DNA of 10,565 bases from JASFQI01 sp050115555. GTDB taxonomy: Bacteria > Desulfobacterota > DSM-4660 > Desulfatiglandales > HGW-15. Shown piece by piece: positions 1-7,082 of the stretch. The notes beneath the pieces were generated by a model. It searched no databases and was not told where the DNA came from. It saw nothing but the letters and a program-made list of their open reading frames with translations. How positions within the stretch are numbered: the first letter of the stretch is position 1; every line of letters begins with the position of its first letter. The stretch lies in contig JASFQI010000158.1 of the NCBI GenBank assembly GCA_050115555.1, positions 1 to 10,565 on the forward strand. The letters are read 5' to 3'. A program made the translations under genes and the position numbers.

Positions 1-752
1 TGATCGGCTCCGGAACCGCCCTGCCCCACCGGAATCGTGCAAGCCCCTGTGTGGTGGTTCGCTTTCAGAACGAAACCACGATCCTGGACATGGGCCCGGG
101 CACCCTGCGCCAGCTCCAACGTGTCGGCATTCCGATCCCGGCGGTGGATCACGTTCTCCTCACGCACTTCCACCCGGACCATTCGGCCGACCTGATCGCC
201 TTCCTTTTCGCCACGCGTCACCCTGCGATTCTACGTAAGAGACGGCCGTTTCGAGTGATCGGCCCCATGGGCCTCATGGCCTTTATGCACGGCCTGGAGC
301 AGGCTTACGGTCGATGGATTCGGCTCCCGGATGCCGTCATGAAACTGGAGGAATGGCCGCCGACCCGTGGTCTGGTTCACGAACTCGGCACGCTGCGGGT
401 GTGCGCGGAAAGCGTTCGCCACACAGACGCCTGCCTCGCCTACCGGTTCGAGACCCCGTACGGGGCCACCCTCGTTTACTCGGGCGATACCGGGGCTTGC
501 GAATCCCTGATTGCCCTTGCCAAGGGATGTGATCTTCTGATATTAGAGTGCTCCTTTCCAGAGGGCGCCGGGCGGGAGAGGCATCTCACGCCGCGCCAAG
601 CAGGGGAACTGGCGGAAGCCGCCAGCGCAAAAAAGCTCGTTCTCGTGCACTTCTACCCAGACGTTCTGGCGACGGACATCGTCACGCCGTGCCGGCGAGC
701 TTACAAAGGTGAACTCATCCTGGGCCGTGATCTACTCGCGGTCCGGGTCTAG
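1..752 (+). CDS. MBL-fold metallo-hydrolase, RNase Z/ElaC-like, 5'-truncated by the window edge
   Basis: The frame is open from base 3, and the visible N-terminus (IGSGTALPHRNRASP) is the usual first strand of RNase Z-like metallo-beta-lactamase proteins. Probably only a handful of residues are missing. Counting from the first complete codon, the zinc ligands are HFHPDH at 55-60, His140 (RHTDAC), Asp162 (SGDTG) and His216 (VHFYP). HLTPRQAGELA at about 194-204 is also typical of the RNase Z branch. About 249 residues are visible, so the protein is near single-domain length. The family cleaves phosphodiester or related bonds with two zinc ions. Whether this one processes tRNA 3' trailers or another substrate cannot be told, because the long RNase Z exosite arm is not obvious. 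The GTG at 51 is internal and not the true start. The gene ends 88 bp before a co-oriented molybdopterin-binding gene. Confidence 0.88.
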   Translation, partial: IGSGTALPHRNRASPCVVVRFQNETTILDMGPGTLRQLQRVGIPIPAVDHVLLTHFHPDHSADLIAFLFATRHPAILRKRRPFRVIGPMGLMAFMHGLEQAYGRWIRLPDAVMKLEEWPPTRGLVHELGTLRVCAESVRHTDACLAYRFETPYGATLVYSGDTGACESLIALAKGCDLLILECSFPEGAGRERHLTPRQAGELAEAASAKKLVLVHFYPDVLATDIVTPCRRAYKGELILGRDLLAVRV

Positions 753-840
753 GCGGTGCCTACGGCTGGGAAACGCAGCCCTGGAGCACGCCTTTCTTTT
801 TGTTCCTCGAATTCGAGGCATCGAAAGGTGGAATCGACCC

Positions 841-1887
841 ATGCCAGGAAAATTCAAGTCCTCAGCGACCCTGATTCACGTGGACGATGCCGTGGGCAAA
901 GTGTTGGCCCACGACATGACGGAAATTCGGCCCGGCCAGTTCAAGGGGCCTGCATTTAAAAAAGGACAGATCCTGAGAGACGAGGATCTGGAACATCTCA
1001 AGCGGATCGGCAAAGAACACCTCTATGTACTGGACATCGCCCCTGGAGAACTTCACGAGGATGATGCGGCCCTGAGGCTGGCCCAGGCCCTCAGCGGCCC
1101 CGGCGTTCATTTTGATCCGCATCCGGCGGAAGGGAAGATTGCGCTCAAATCATCCTTTCGAGGGCTGCTCAAGGTCGATGTGGACACACTGACCGCTTTC
1201 AACATGGTCGAAGACGTGACCTGCTCATCGAGGCATTCGAACATCGTGGTCGAGGAAGGAGAGACCCTGGCCGCCACGAGGGCCATTCCCCTCATTATCG
1301 AGGAAAAGACCCTGGAAAAGGCCGTTGACATCGCCCGACGTGCCGGTGGGATCTTCACAGTCCAGCCGTTTTCCCGTCCGGAAACCGGTCTCATCATCAC
1401 GGGGAATGAGGTCTACTCGGGGCGCATCGATGATAAATTCGCTCCTATTTTAAAGAAAAAGGTCAAAAACTTCGGCTGCCCCGTGCGGGAAATCCAGTTT
1501 CTGCCGGACGACCGCACACGGATTTCACGCGCGATTCAGGAGCTCCTGGACAAGGGGATCGAGCTCATCATGGTGGCCGGTGGTATGAGCGTGGACCCGG
1601 ACGACGTGAGCCGTCTGGCCATTGCCGATGCGGGTGCACAGGACGTGGTCTACGGCTCGCCGGTTCTTCCCGGAGCCATGTTCCTTTACGGCCGGTTCGA
1701 GGAGGTCCCGATCCTGGGGCTCCCCGCCTGCGTGCTGTTCTATCGCGCCACGGTTCTGGACCTCATCCTTCCCCGTGTCCTGGCGGGGGAGCGCATCACG
1801 CGACAGGACCTTGCGGCCCTGGCCCACGGAGGCCTCTGCCTCAACTGCGAATCGTGCCGATACCCCGTGTGCCCGTTCGGGAAGTAG
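841..1887 (+). CDS. Molybdopterin-binding domain protein (MoeA/MogA-like) with C-terminal Cys cluster
   Basis: The protein is 348 aa from the ATG at 841. This start is preferred over the longer frame opening at GTG 709 because that one would overlap the upstream gene, whereas 841 has a purine-rich AAGGTGG at 825-831, 9 nt upstream. Residues 183-315 form the molybdopterin-binding fold seen in MoeA, MogA and CinA: TGNE (187-190), the glycine-rich GGMSVDPDD (247-255), LPG (276-278) and GLPA (293-296). Residues 1-180 are a less recognisable N-terminal domain, not clearly the full MoeA linker domain. The last 16 residues hold four cysteines, C333, C336, C339 and C344 (CX2CX2CX4CP), a ferredoxin-like spacing that could bind Fe-S or zinc. 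The domain normally binds molybdopterin or its adenylate. The likely role is cofactor insertion, handling or sensing for a molybdo- or tungsto-enzyme, but the exact reaction is unknown. It is not a standard full-length MoeA. Confidence 0.85.
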   Translation: MPGKFKSSATLIHVDDAVGKVLAHDMTEIRPGQFKGPAFKKGQILRDEDLEHLKRIGKEHLYVLDIAPGELHEDDAALRLAQALSGPGVHFDPHPAEGKIALKSSFRGLLKVDVDTLTAFNMVEDVTCSSRHSNIVVEEGETLAATRAIPLIIEEKTLEKAVDIARRAGGIFTVQPFSRPETGLIITGNEVYSGRIDDKFAPILKKKVKNFGCPVREIQFLPDDRTRISRAIQELLDKGIELIMVAGGMSVDPDDVSRLAIADAGAQDVVYGSPVLPGAMFLYGRFEEVPILGLPACVLFYRATVLDLILPRVLAGERITRQDLAALAHGGLCLNCESCRYPVCPFGK

Positions 1888-1968
1888 GGAAGGCGATCCG
1901 TCCTCCGTCCGCACTCGGCTTGATACTCCGGAAACGCATTCCCCTTTGGAAGCAAAAGACATGGCTTC

Positions 1969-2056
1969 TATCTTTCCCTACACCAACACCTCCACCTACA
2001 CATGCTTTTGGTCGGGCCGAGGGCCCTGGGGATGCTCTCCTTCCGGCGCGATCCAG
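1969..2056. repeat. Direct repeat copy A (diverged, partner at 2626-2722)
   Basis: This copy contains a pyrimidine/CACC-rich segment with a period near 6 nt (CACCAACACC then TCCACCTACACA), a short hairpin GGGCC-GAG-GGCCC (2014-2026), and a 36-nt block (2021-2056) ending GATCCAG. That block matches 2687-2722 at 28 of 36 positions by hand alignment, without gaps. The CACCAACAC stretch is identical in both copies. Confidence 0.7.
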
Positions 2057-2350
2057 GGTGCTGGTGCGCTCCCATGGGGCCGCCCTGATCGGGAACCGCA
2101 GGCATTCGGGCACTCTGTCCCGCTTCGCGGATTTGCACCTTACAGGCTTCGACCTTCCCCGCGATTGACAGGATCCGCCGACTGAGACCCTGCGCGCCAA
2201 GCCAATTTCTGGTCTCCCGGATCGCTTCTCCAGGAGAGAGCCCCACGCCCCTCGACCCACGAAACGCATTTCTCCCTTCGAGCCCGAAAAACAGGCGTTC
2301 TTCTTTCGCTCACATGTTCACTTAGGTTCAGCGTGGTTTTCCTGTGTGGC

Positions 2351-2626
2351 TCCGGGCGTAGGGGTGGGAAGGAGGGATCGTGACATTGCGTGAAGGGCCT
2401 CGTCTTCGCCGGACTTCTCCGTGGGGGACCCCCTGGCCAGTCCCCGCCGAACTGCTGCAAGCCCGGAGGAGAAAACGTTGCGAATAGTGCAGGCGTTTGT
2501 TTGGTGGGACGCTGCACCCGGCGGGGATGGAACAGGGAGGGGGGGGACTCCCCCGCGGGGAAGTCCGTTGCGAAGACCGGACCGGGAGCTCAGGAACGAT
2601 CCTCCTTCCCACCCCGAAGCCCGGTA
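2351..2626. repeat. Large imperfect inverted repeat (about 275 bp palindromic element)
   Basis: The left arm (2351-2449) and the reverse complement of the right arm (2519-2626) align along nearly their whole length with small indels. The best blocks are GGGGTGGGAAGGAGGGATCGT-like (2361-2381 against 2596-2615, one base deleted), GTCTTCGC (2402-2409 against 2570-2577), CGGACTTC-CCG-GGGGGA (about 2409-2428 against 2548-2569), and an exact 9-bp pair TCCCCGCCG (2441-2449) with CGGCGGGGA (2519-2527). The tip holds a further stem, GTGCAGGCGT (2487-2496) with ACGCTGCAC (2509-2517), with one bulge. A run of eight G lies at 2539-2546. The arrangement fits a MITE-like palindrome, a REP/BIME-type cluster or a long structured RNA. 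No transposase is near. Confidence 0.75.
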
Positions 2627-2722
2627 TCCTTTCCCCTAACCCTTCACCAACACTTTCACTTTCACATCCCTTCTCGTCGAGACCTCGGGTCCTAGGGATG
2701 CTTTCTTTCCCTGGAGATCCAG
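2626..2722. repeat. Direct repeat copy B (diverged, partner at 1969-2056)
   Basis: This copy has the same order of parts as copy A: CTTTCCCC, then CACCAACAC with TTTCACT-type hexamer-like units, then the hairpin GACC-TCG-GGTC (2681-2691), then a 36-nt block ending GATCCAG. One stem pair changes from G-C in copy A to A-T here while staying paired. The copy abuts the right end of the 2351-2626 palindrome. Confidence 0.7.
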
Positions 2723-2766
2723 AAGGACCGAGGGGGGATAATAGGTCGTTTATGTGAAGAGAAGTA

Positions 2767-3744
2767 CTAGAAGCTGCGGGTGAGCAAGTGCCGGTTCAAG
2801 GCCAGGAGATCCCGGCGGGTTTGAGAGTCGGGGAAGAAATCGAGATCTGCGGCCGCTTTCTCCACGTAGGTCCGTGCCTCGGTCCGAATCTCATCCAGAG
2901 CGGGATGATTGCGCACCTGCTCGATCATGCTCTCGATGTCCTCTTCCGAGGCCTTTCCACTCTTGAACCGGGACTCCCAGGCTTTTACGCGGGATGGATC
3001 CACGCCGGCGACGGCTCGAATCAGCGGCAGAGTGATCTTGCCTTCACGAAGGTCCTTGCCCACAGGTTTCCCGAAGACATCCTCTGAGGAGGTGTAGTCG
3101 AGCAAATCATCGATCAACTGGAATGCGATTCCCAGATTGAGCCCGAACCGACTCAGACGTTCCACTTCCTGCTCTGCGGCTTTTGCAATCACAGCACCGC
3201 ACGCGCAGGTCGCCGAGATCAGAACGGCGGTCTTTGCGGTGATGATCTCGAAGTACCGGTCACGGCTCAGCGACCAGTCGTGCATGTGGGCCAGCTCCAG
3301 CATCTGACCTTCAGCCATGTGCGTGGTGGTCCTACTGAGGATCTCCAGGAATGGAAAGCTTCCGCTTTCCAAAGCCAGTCCGAAGGACCTCGCATTGAGA
3401 AAATCCCCCCCAAGCACGGCCGCGTGATTCCCCCACACACGGCCTGCAGAGGGTTTCTTTCGCCGAAAATCTGCATTGTCGAGGACATCGTCGTGCAGCA
3501 GGCTGGCCGTATGGATCATCTCAAAAATCACGGACAGGCGATAGAGGTCGTCTCGTTCGACACCGCAGAGCCGGGAGGACAGCACGAACAGGAGAGGACG
3601 CAGCCGTTTCCCTTCGGCCAAGACAGAGTATTCCGCGATGTCCTCGATCAGCGAAACCCGGCTGCTCACGTGGCGTGCCAGCGTTTCATTGATCCGGGCC
3701 AAATCCCTGTCAAAACCGGTCAACATCCTTCGGCCCGTATCCAT
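2767..3744 (-). CDS. ispB: Long-chain polyprenyl diphosphate synthase (octaprenyl/heptaprenyl type)
   Basis: A trans-isoprenyl diphosphate synthase of 325 aa from the ATG at 3744. It extends an allylic diphosphate with isopentenyl diphosphate units to make the side chain of quinones. The family marks are all present: GKRLRP (45-50), the first aspartate motif DDVLD (85-89), the second DDLLD (212-216), and GKPVGKDLREGK (225-236). The two residues before the first aspartate motif that gate chain length are small (A80, S81), which favours a long product. The exact length cannot be read, so the gene symbol is a family-level label. The open frame continues upstream to a TTG at 3837. ATG 3744 is preferred because it places GKRLRP about 44 residues in, as in E. 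coli IspB, and it has GGAAGG just upstream. It lies downstream of rimO on the same strand, probably in one transcript. Confidence 0.9.
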   Translation of the reverse strand: MDTGRRMLTGFDRDLARINETLARHVSSRVSLIEDIAEYSVLAEGKRLRPLLFVLSSRLCGVERDDLYRLSVIFEMIHTASLLHDDVLDNADFRRKKPSAGRVWGNHAAVLGGDFLNARSFGLALESGSFPFLEILSRTTTHMAEGQMLELAHMHDWSLSRDRYFEIITAKTAVLISATCACGAVIAKAAEQEVERLSRFGLNLGIAFQLIDDLLDYTSSEDVFGKPVGKDLREGKITLPLIRAVAGVDPSRVKAWESRFKSGKASEEDIESMIEQVRNHPALDEIRTEARTYVEKAAADLDFFPDSQTRRDLLALNRHLLTRSF

Positions 3745-3903
3745 ACCGCCTTCCACGGGTTTCGTCTCTGTCAGTACACTCGCATCGACAACCACGATCC
3801 GTCCCCAAATCTCTCGAACTTCTGTGGAATAGAACAATATATCTAAATGGAACCGCTCCGGAATGTCAAAACAAAACTGCTCTCCCGCCTCTTTGTCTTT
3901 CCC

Positions 3904-5250
3904 TTATGACTGCCCCACAATCTCGCCGACCAGATCGTAGGGATGCGCCTCGGTGAAACGCACCGGGACGATGGACCCCACGGACGCCTCGCCTCGATTG
4001 ATGAGCACCCGGCCGTCTACGTCCGGTGCCATTCCCGCGGTCCGCCCAGTCACCAGGAGATCGGTTTCCGGACACAGCCCCTCTATCAGGACCGGCTCGA
4101 TCCGCCCCACCATGGACTCCATCCTTTCAAGGGAGATTTCGGCTTGAATCCTCATAACGCGGTCACGCCGTGCCTCCGCCACATGCCGAGGCACGGGATT
4201 CGGAAATCGGGCTGCAGGGGCTCCGGCTTCGGGGCTGAAAACGAACGTCCCCACGAAGTCCAGACCGGCCTCGGCCACGAAGGTGACGAGTTCCTCGAAC
4301 GCCTCCTCTGTCTCCCCCGGGAATCCGACCATCAGGGTTGTCCGAAGCCGTATCGACCGTGAACGGGATCGTATTCTCCCCACAAGGGCCGCAGGCGTTT
4401 CCTCATCCCCGCCGCCGCGTTTCATGGCTTTCAGGATGCCGGCGTTCACATGCTGAAAAGGGATGTCCAGGTAGGGACAGATCCTTTCCTCCGCTTCCAT
4501 CAGGTCGAGCAGTCGATCTGTAATTCCGAACGGGTGGGCGTACTGAACCCGCACCCAGCGCAGTCCTTCCACTTCGAGAAGGGCCTCCAGGACGTCCTCC
4601 AGCCGACTCTTGCCGCCCCGGTCTCTCCCGTAAGCCGTGGTGTCCTGGGCGATCACGTTCAGTTCGACCGTCCCTTCCTCTACCAGCCTCCGGGCCTCGT
4701 GAAGCAGCGAAGGGATGGTTCGACTTCGAAGCGGCCCCCGAAGGGAAGGGATCGTGCAGAACGAACACCCATGGGAGCATCCTTCGGCGATTTTCAAGTA
4801 GGTACTGAAGCCAGGCCCGGAGATCCGCCGCGGCGTCCTGTGGTCCGCCAGGTATCGCGGCCGGTCGATGAGGAAGATGGAATGCCCGGCCCCATCTCCC
4901 TCCACCGTCTCGATGATGCGGTGGATCATTCCGGGCCCCAGCCAACCGTCCACCTCTGGGATTTCCCGGCGAAGCTTGTACCCATACCGCTGCACAAAGC
5001 ACCCGGCCACCACGATTCGGCTCAGCTCCCCACGCCTTTTTCGCTCCACCAGATCGAGGACGGTCTCAATACTCTCCTCCACGGCGTCCTGAATGAACCC
5101 GCACGTGTTCACCAAGGCGATACTGGCCTCGGACATCCTGGAGACCGTCGGATACCCGGCCCGATCGAGCATCCCGACCATGTGCTCGGTATCCACGAGG
5201 TTCTTGGAGCACCCCAGGCTGATCACAAACACACCTTGTACGGATTTCAT
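3904..5250 (-). CDS. rimO: Ribosomal protein S12 methylthiotransferase RimO
   Basis: A 448-aa methylthiotransferase of the MiaB/RimO radical SAM class. RimO adds a methylthio group to an aspartate of ribosomal protein S12, using two 4Fe-4S clusters. The N-terminal UPF0004 domain carries the three cluster ligands C14 (SLGCSKN), C50 (NTCGF) and C84 (AGCFVQRY). The radical SAM domain carries C158, C162 and C165 (GCSHGCSFC). AQDTTAYG (201-208) is characteristic of RimO rather than MiaB. A TRAM-like RNA or protein-binding region fills roughly the last 70 residues. Length and motif order are normal and complete. ATG 5250 lies 85 bp after the kinase stop, with only a weak AGGGA-like ribosome site. 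Methylthiotransferase identity is very secure, and RimO over MiaB or MtaB is strongly favoured. Confidence 0.95.
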   Translation of the reverse strand: MKSVQGVFVISLGCSKNLVDTEHMVGMLDRAGYPTVSRMSEASIALVNTCGFIQDAVEESIETVLDLVERKRRGELSRIVVAGCFVQRYGYKLRREIPEVDGWLGPGMIHRIIETVEGDGAGHSIFLIDRPRYLADHRTPRRISGPGFSTYLKIAEGCSHGCSFCTIPSLRGPLRSRTIPSLLHEARRLVEEGTVELNVIAQDTTAYGRDRGGKSRLEDVLEALLEVEGLRWVRVQYAHPFGITDRLLDLMEAEERICPYLDIPFQHVNAGILKAMKRGGGDEETPAALVGRIRSRSRSIRLRTTLMVGFPGETEEAFEELVTFVAEAGLDFVGTFVFSPEAGAPAARFPNPVPRHVAEARRDRVMRIQAEISLERMESMVGRIEPVLIEGLCPETDLLVTGRTAGMAPDVDGRVLINRGEASVGSIVPVRFTEAHPYDLVGEIVGQS

Positions 5251-5335
5251 GGAGATGTTTCCCTGGAAGGTTGCAAGCGCGGCAAGATGACGCCGTGCTC
5301 AACAGGACCGGGAATGCTGTGTGAAAAAAGCGGAG

Positions 5336-6736
5336 TCATTGCGGGTTTTTCTGGAGGTGTGACAAACGTCGAAGAAGTGTTATGGCGAAATTTTTCAGGA
5401 AAATCAATTGAATGGACTCTGGCGACTTATCCAGCAAGGTCGCGCTGATCTTCATCAGAATGCAATCCGTATCCGCAACCACAGAGGCAACTCTCGCTTC
5501 TCCGCTCAGATAGGACATCTCGCCGAAGCACTCCCCCCGTCCGATTTGCGCGATCGTGCGATCGTTCTTTCGCACTCCGGCCCTTCCGCTGAGGATGATG
5601 AAAAACGAATCGTCGATATCCCCTTCAGCGACCATGACCCGGCCTCGCGGAAACTTGATGATGCTGCTGGCCTGAAGGATCTGCTTGACGTGCTCCCGCT
5701 CGAAACCCTCGAAAAAGGGGACACTGTGCACGTAGTCCACCACATCTTCGGCCTTCACCTTGAGGTTTTTGCCCCTCCCCTTGATCCCGCGAAAGGCCAC
5801 GCGAAGATCGTACGCAAAATCCGCACAGGTCTGGTAACGGCGGTCGGGCTCCTTGGCCAGGGCCTTCTGAATAATCTTGTCCAGGACTTCGGGCACCTCG
5901 GGGCGGATATCCCGCACGGGTACGGGATCCTCATTGGCAATCTTGTACATGATCGCGTAGTAGTTCTCCCCGGGAAACGCCTTTTCCCCGGTCAAGAGCT
6001 CGTAGAACACACACCCCAACGAAAAGATGTCGCTCTTGTCGTCGAGCGTTTCCTCCCGGGCCTGCTCAGGCGACATGTAGCTGGGGGAGCCGATGATGCC
6101 CTCGGATTCAGTCTGCTCTGACTTGATCTGAGCAATCCCGAAATCCGTGATGCGAACGGAATCCGACTTGTTGAGCATGATGTTGGAAGGTTTGATGTCC
6201 CGGTGAATGACGCCTTTCTTGTGGGCATAATCCAGGGCATGACACGCCGTGAAGAGGATCTCCACCACCCGGCTGATGGGCAATAGCTCATTTTTGTTGC
6301 AGAACTTCTGCAGGGTGGGCCCATCGATGTACTCCATGGTGATGTAGCAAAAATCCTCGTACATGCCGGCATCGTAAATCGCCACGATATTCGGGTGCAT
6401 GAGCCGCCCTGCCGACTGCGCCTCGATAAAAAAACGTTCACGATACTTGTTCGCTTTCTCCTCAACCATTCCTGCGGCAGGTCTGGAAATCTTGATCCCA
6501 ACATGGCGGTTGATATACGGATCCTTACCCAAAAACACCACGCCCATGCTTCCCTGGCCCAGCTTCCCCACGATCTCGTATCGGCCTACCTTCTGAAGGC
6601 CGGACAGATCCCGCAGGAAATCGCTGTCGACAGGGCTCTCCTCTTCCTTGTCCTTGTGAAGGAATCGGAGTTTCAGCCAGCTGGTGAAACCTTGCTTCCT
6701 TGCTTCCGCTGCACTGTTCGCACGTTTTGCCGTCAC
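5336..6736 (-). CDS. Hanks-type Ser/Thr protein kinase fused to a cyclic-nucleotide-binding domain
   Basis: A 466-aa protein. Residues 53-315 are a complete eukaryotic-like kinase: glycine loop GQGSMGVVF (60-68), ATP lysine K82 (GIKI), catalytic HRDIKPSN (178-185), metal-binding DFG (198-200) and SPSYMSPEQ (218-226) in the activation and P+1 region. Residues about 335-455 are a cNMP-binding domain of the CAP/PKA type (VPFFEGF, then FGEMSYLSGEARVAS at 404-418). Its phosphate-binding cassette keeps the ribose-contacting Glu (E406) and phosphate-contacting Arg (R415), so nucleotide binding is plausible. No transmembrane helix or DNA-binding helix-turn-helix is seen, so it is probably cytoplasmic. 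The natural inference is a kinase gated by a cyclic nucleotide. The start is a GTG at 6736 with GAGG about 10 nt upstream. A terminator-like hairpin sits about 40 nt upstream, and rimO follows after 85 bp. Confidence 0.93.
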   Translation of the reverse strand: MTAKRANSAAEARKQGFTSWLKLRFLHKDKEEESPVDSDFLRDLSGLQKVGRYEIVGKLGQGSMGVVFLGKDPYINRHVGIKISRPAAGMVEEKANKYRERFFIEAQSAGRLMHPNIVAIYDAGMYEDFCYITMEYIDGPTLQKFCNKNELLPISRVVEILFTACHALDYAHKKGVIHRDIKPSNIMLNKSDSVRITDFGIAQIKSEQTESEGIIGSPSYMSPEQAREETLDDKSDIFSLGCVFYELLTGEKAFPGENYYAIMYKIANEDPVPVRDIRPEVPEVLDKIIQKALAKEPDRRYQTCADFAYDLRVAFRGIKGRGKNLKVKAEDVVDYVHSVPFFEGFEREHVKQILQASSIIKFPRGRVMVAEGDIDDSFFIILSGRAGVRKNDRTIAQIGRGECFGEMSYLSGEARVASVVADTDCILMKISATLLDKSPESIQLIFLKNFAITLLRRLSHLQKNPQ

Positions 6737-6774
6737 GCCCTGATCCTCAAGGAATAAAATAAAGCCATCCTAGC

Positions 6775-6800
6775 AAAAAAAGGACCCGATGTACACGGGT
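6775..6800 (-). terminator. Probable intrinsic terminator upstream of the kinase gene
   Basis: Read on the minus strand, the stem is ACCCG (6800-6796), the loop 7 nt and the return stem CGGGT (6788-6784), followed by CC and seven T (6781-6775). The stem is short at 5 bp. An alternative pairing of GGACC (6820-6816) with GGTCC (6786-6782) would put a stem directly against the T-run and partly exclude the first. It sits only 38 nt before the kinase GTG, so it would stop transcripts arriving from upstream. Confidence 0.5.
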
Positions 6801-7011
6801 TCGCCCCGCTGAAAAGGTCCCTGTTTCAATGATTGACGGTCTCGCAAAAACCCGCTCGACCGCTGTTGGCTACACTGTAAGGCCTTGGAATCGCTAGGGG
6901 CAAATCTCTGAGCCACGGCATTCTGCCACTCCATCAATAATTCAGCAAGCCCCTTGGGGATCCGTTGAAACAGGACAGCCGATGGCGGCACCCGAGGGAA
7001 CAGCCTGTCAG

Positions 7012-7082
7012 GGGAAGGCCGGGGGACCCCGCAAGAGAAAGCCTCCCGTTCCCGTTATACCGCTCGCTCACCCCGCCTTCCC
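7012..7082. repeat. Inverted repeat / long hairpin
   Basis: GGGAAGGCCGGGG (7012-7024) can pair with CCCCGCCTTCCC (7071-7082), giving 12 pairs with one bulged base and a 46-nt loop. A small palindrome, GGGGACCCC, overlaps the left arm. The arms share GGGAAGG with the arms of the 2351-2626 palindrome. It lies 57 bp past the lipoprotein stop but has no T-run, so it is not a classic terminator. Confidence 0.5.

Larger units (their letters stand above)
1888..2766. other. Long intergenic region between convergent genes, repeat-rich, no convincing gene
   Basis: These 879 bp separate the ends of two convergent genes, so no promoter is needed here, yet the gap is about ten times the usual spacing in this window. 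Open frames exist on both strands. Their translations are rich in R, P, S and G with no recognisable domain, and they run through palindromes, so they look like GC-rich shadows. Real structure is present: a pair of about 90-bp diverged direct repeats (about 1969-2056 and 2626-2722), a weaker third similarity (1931 versus 2261), and a large imperfect palindrome (2351-2626). No clear rho-independent terminator with a T-run was found for either flanking gene. A decayed mobile element, a MITE-like insertion or a structured RNA locus are all possible. Confidence 0.7.

Noticed and set aside
709..840. The 44-codon upstream extension of the molybdopterin-binding gene to GTG 709
   Set aside because: It overlaps the upstream gene by 44 bp, and its translation is arginine-rich and unlike the family. 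ATG 841 has a ribosome site.
1622..2185. A 187-codon plus-strand frame running from the molybdopterin-binding gene into the gap
   Set aside because: It is out of frame with the real gene for its first half, with R/P/S-rich residues and no domain. It crosses a repeat.
1968..2517. Minus-strand frames of 92 and 125 codons in the 1888-2766 gap
   Set aside because: They overlap each other in different frames, run into a direct repeat and the palindrome, and show no family I know. Kept only as unexplained sequence in the gap entry.
2539..2546. Run of eight G as a phase-variable tract
   Set aside because: It is intergenic between gene ends, inside a palindrome arm, with no promoter or reading frame it could switch.
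3280..3846. A 188-codon plus-strand frame opposite the polyprenyl synthase
   Set aside because: It is antisense to conserved synthase motifs, with no domain and no sensible start context.
4450..5448. A 332-codon open frame on the plus strand opposite rimO
   Set aside because: It is exactly antisense to a clear rimO gene, has no recognisable domain, and its length is explained by GC-rich codon bias in the real gene.
5408..6121. A 237-codon plus-strand frame opposite the kinase
   Set aside because: It is a shadow of the kinase and cNMP-domain coding sequence. The composition is that of a mirrored frame.
6770..6991. A 73-codon minus-strand frame upstream of the kinase as a real small gene
   Set aside because: There is no good ribosome site at the GTG or at the internal ATG (6934), the frame runs through a terminator stem and no family was recognised. 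It is discussed as a possible leader only.
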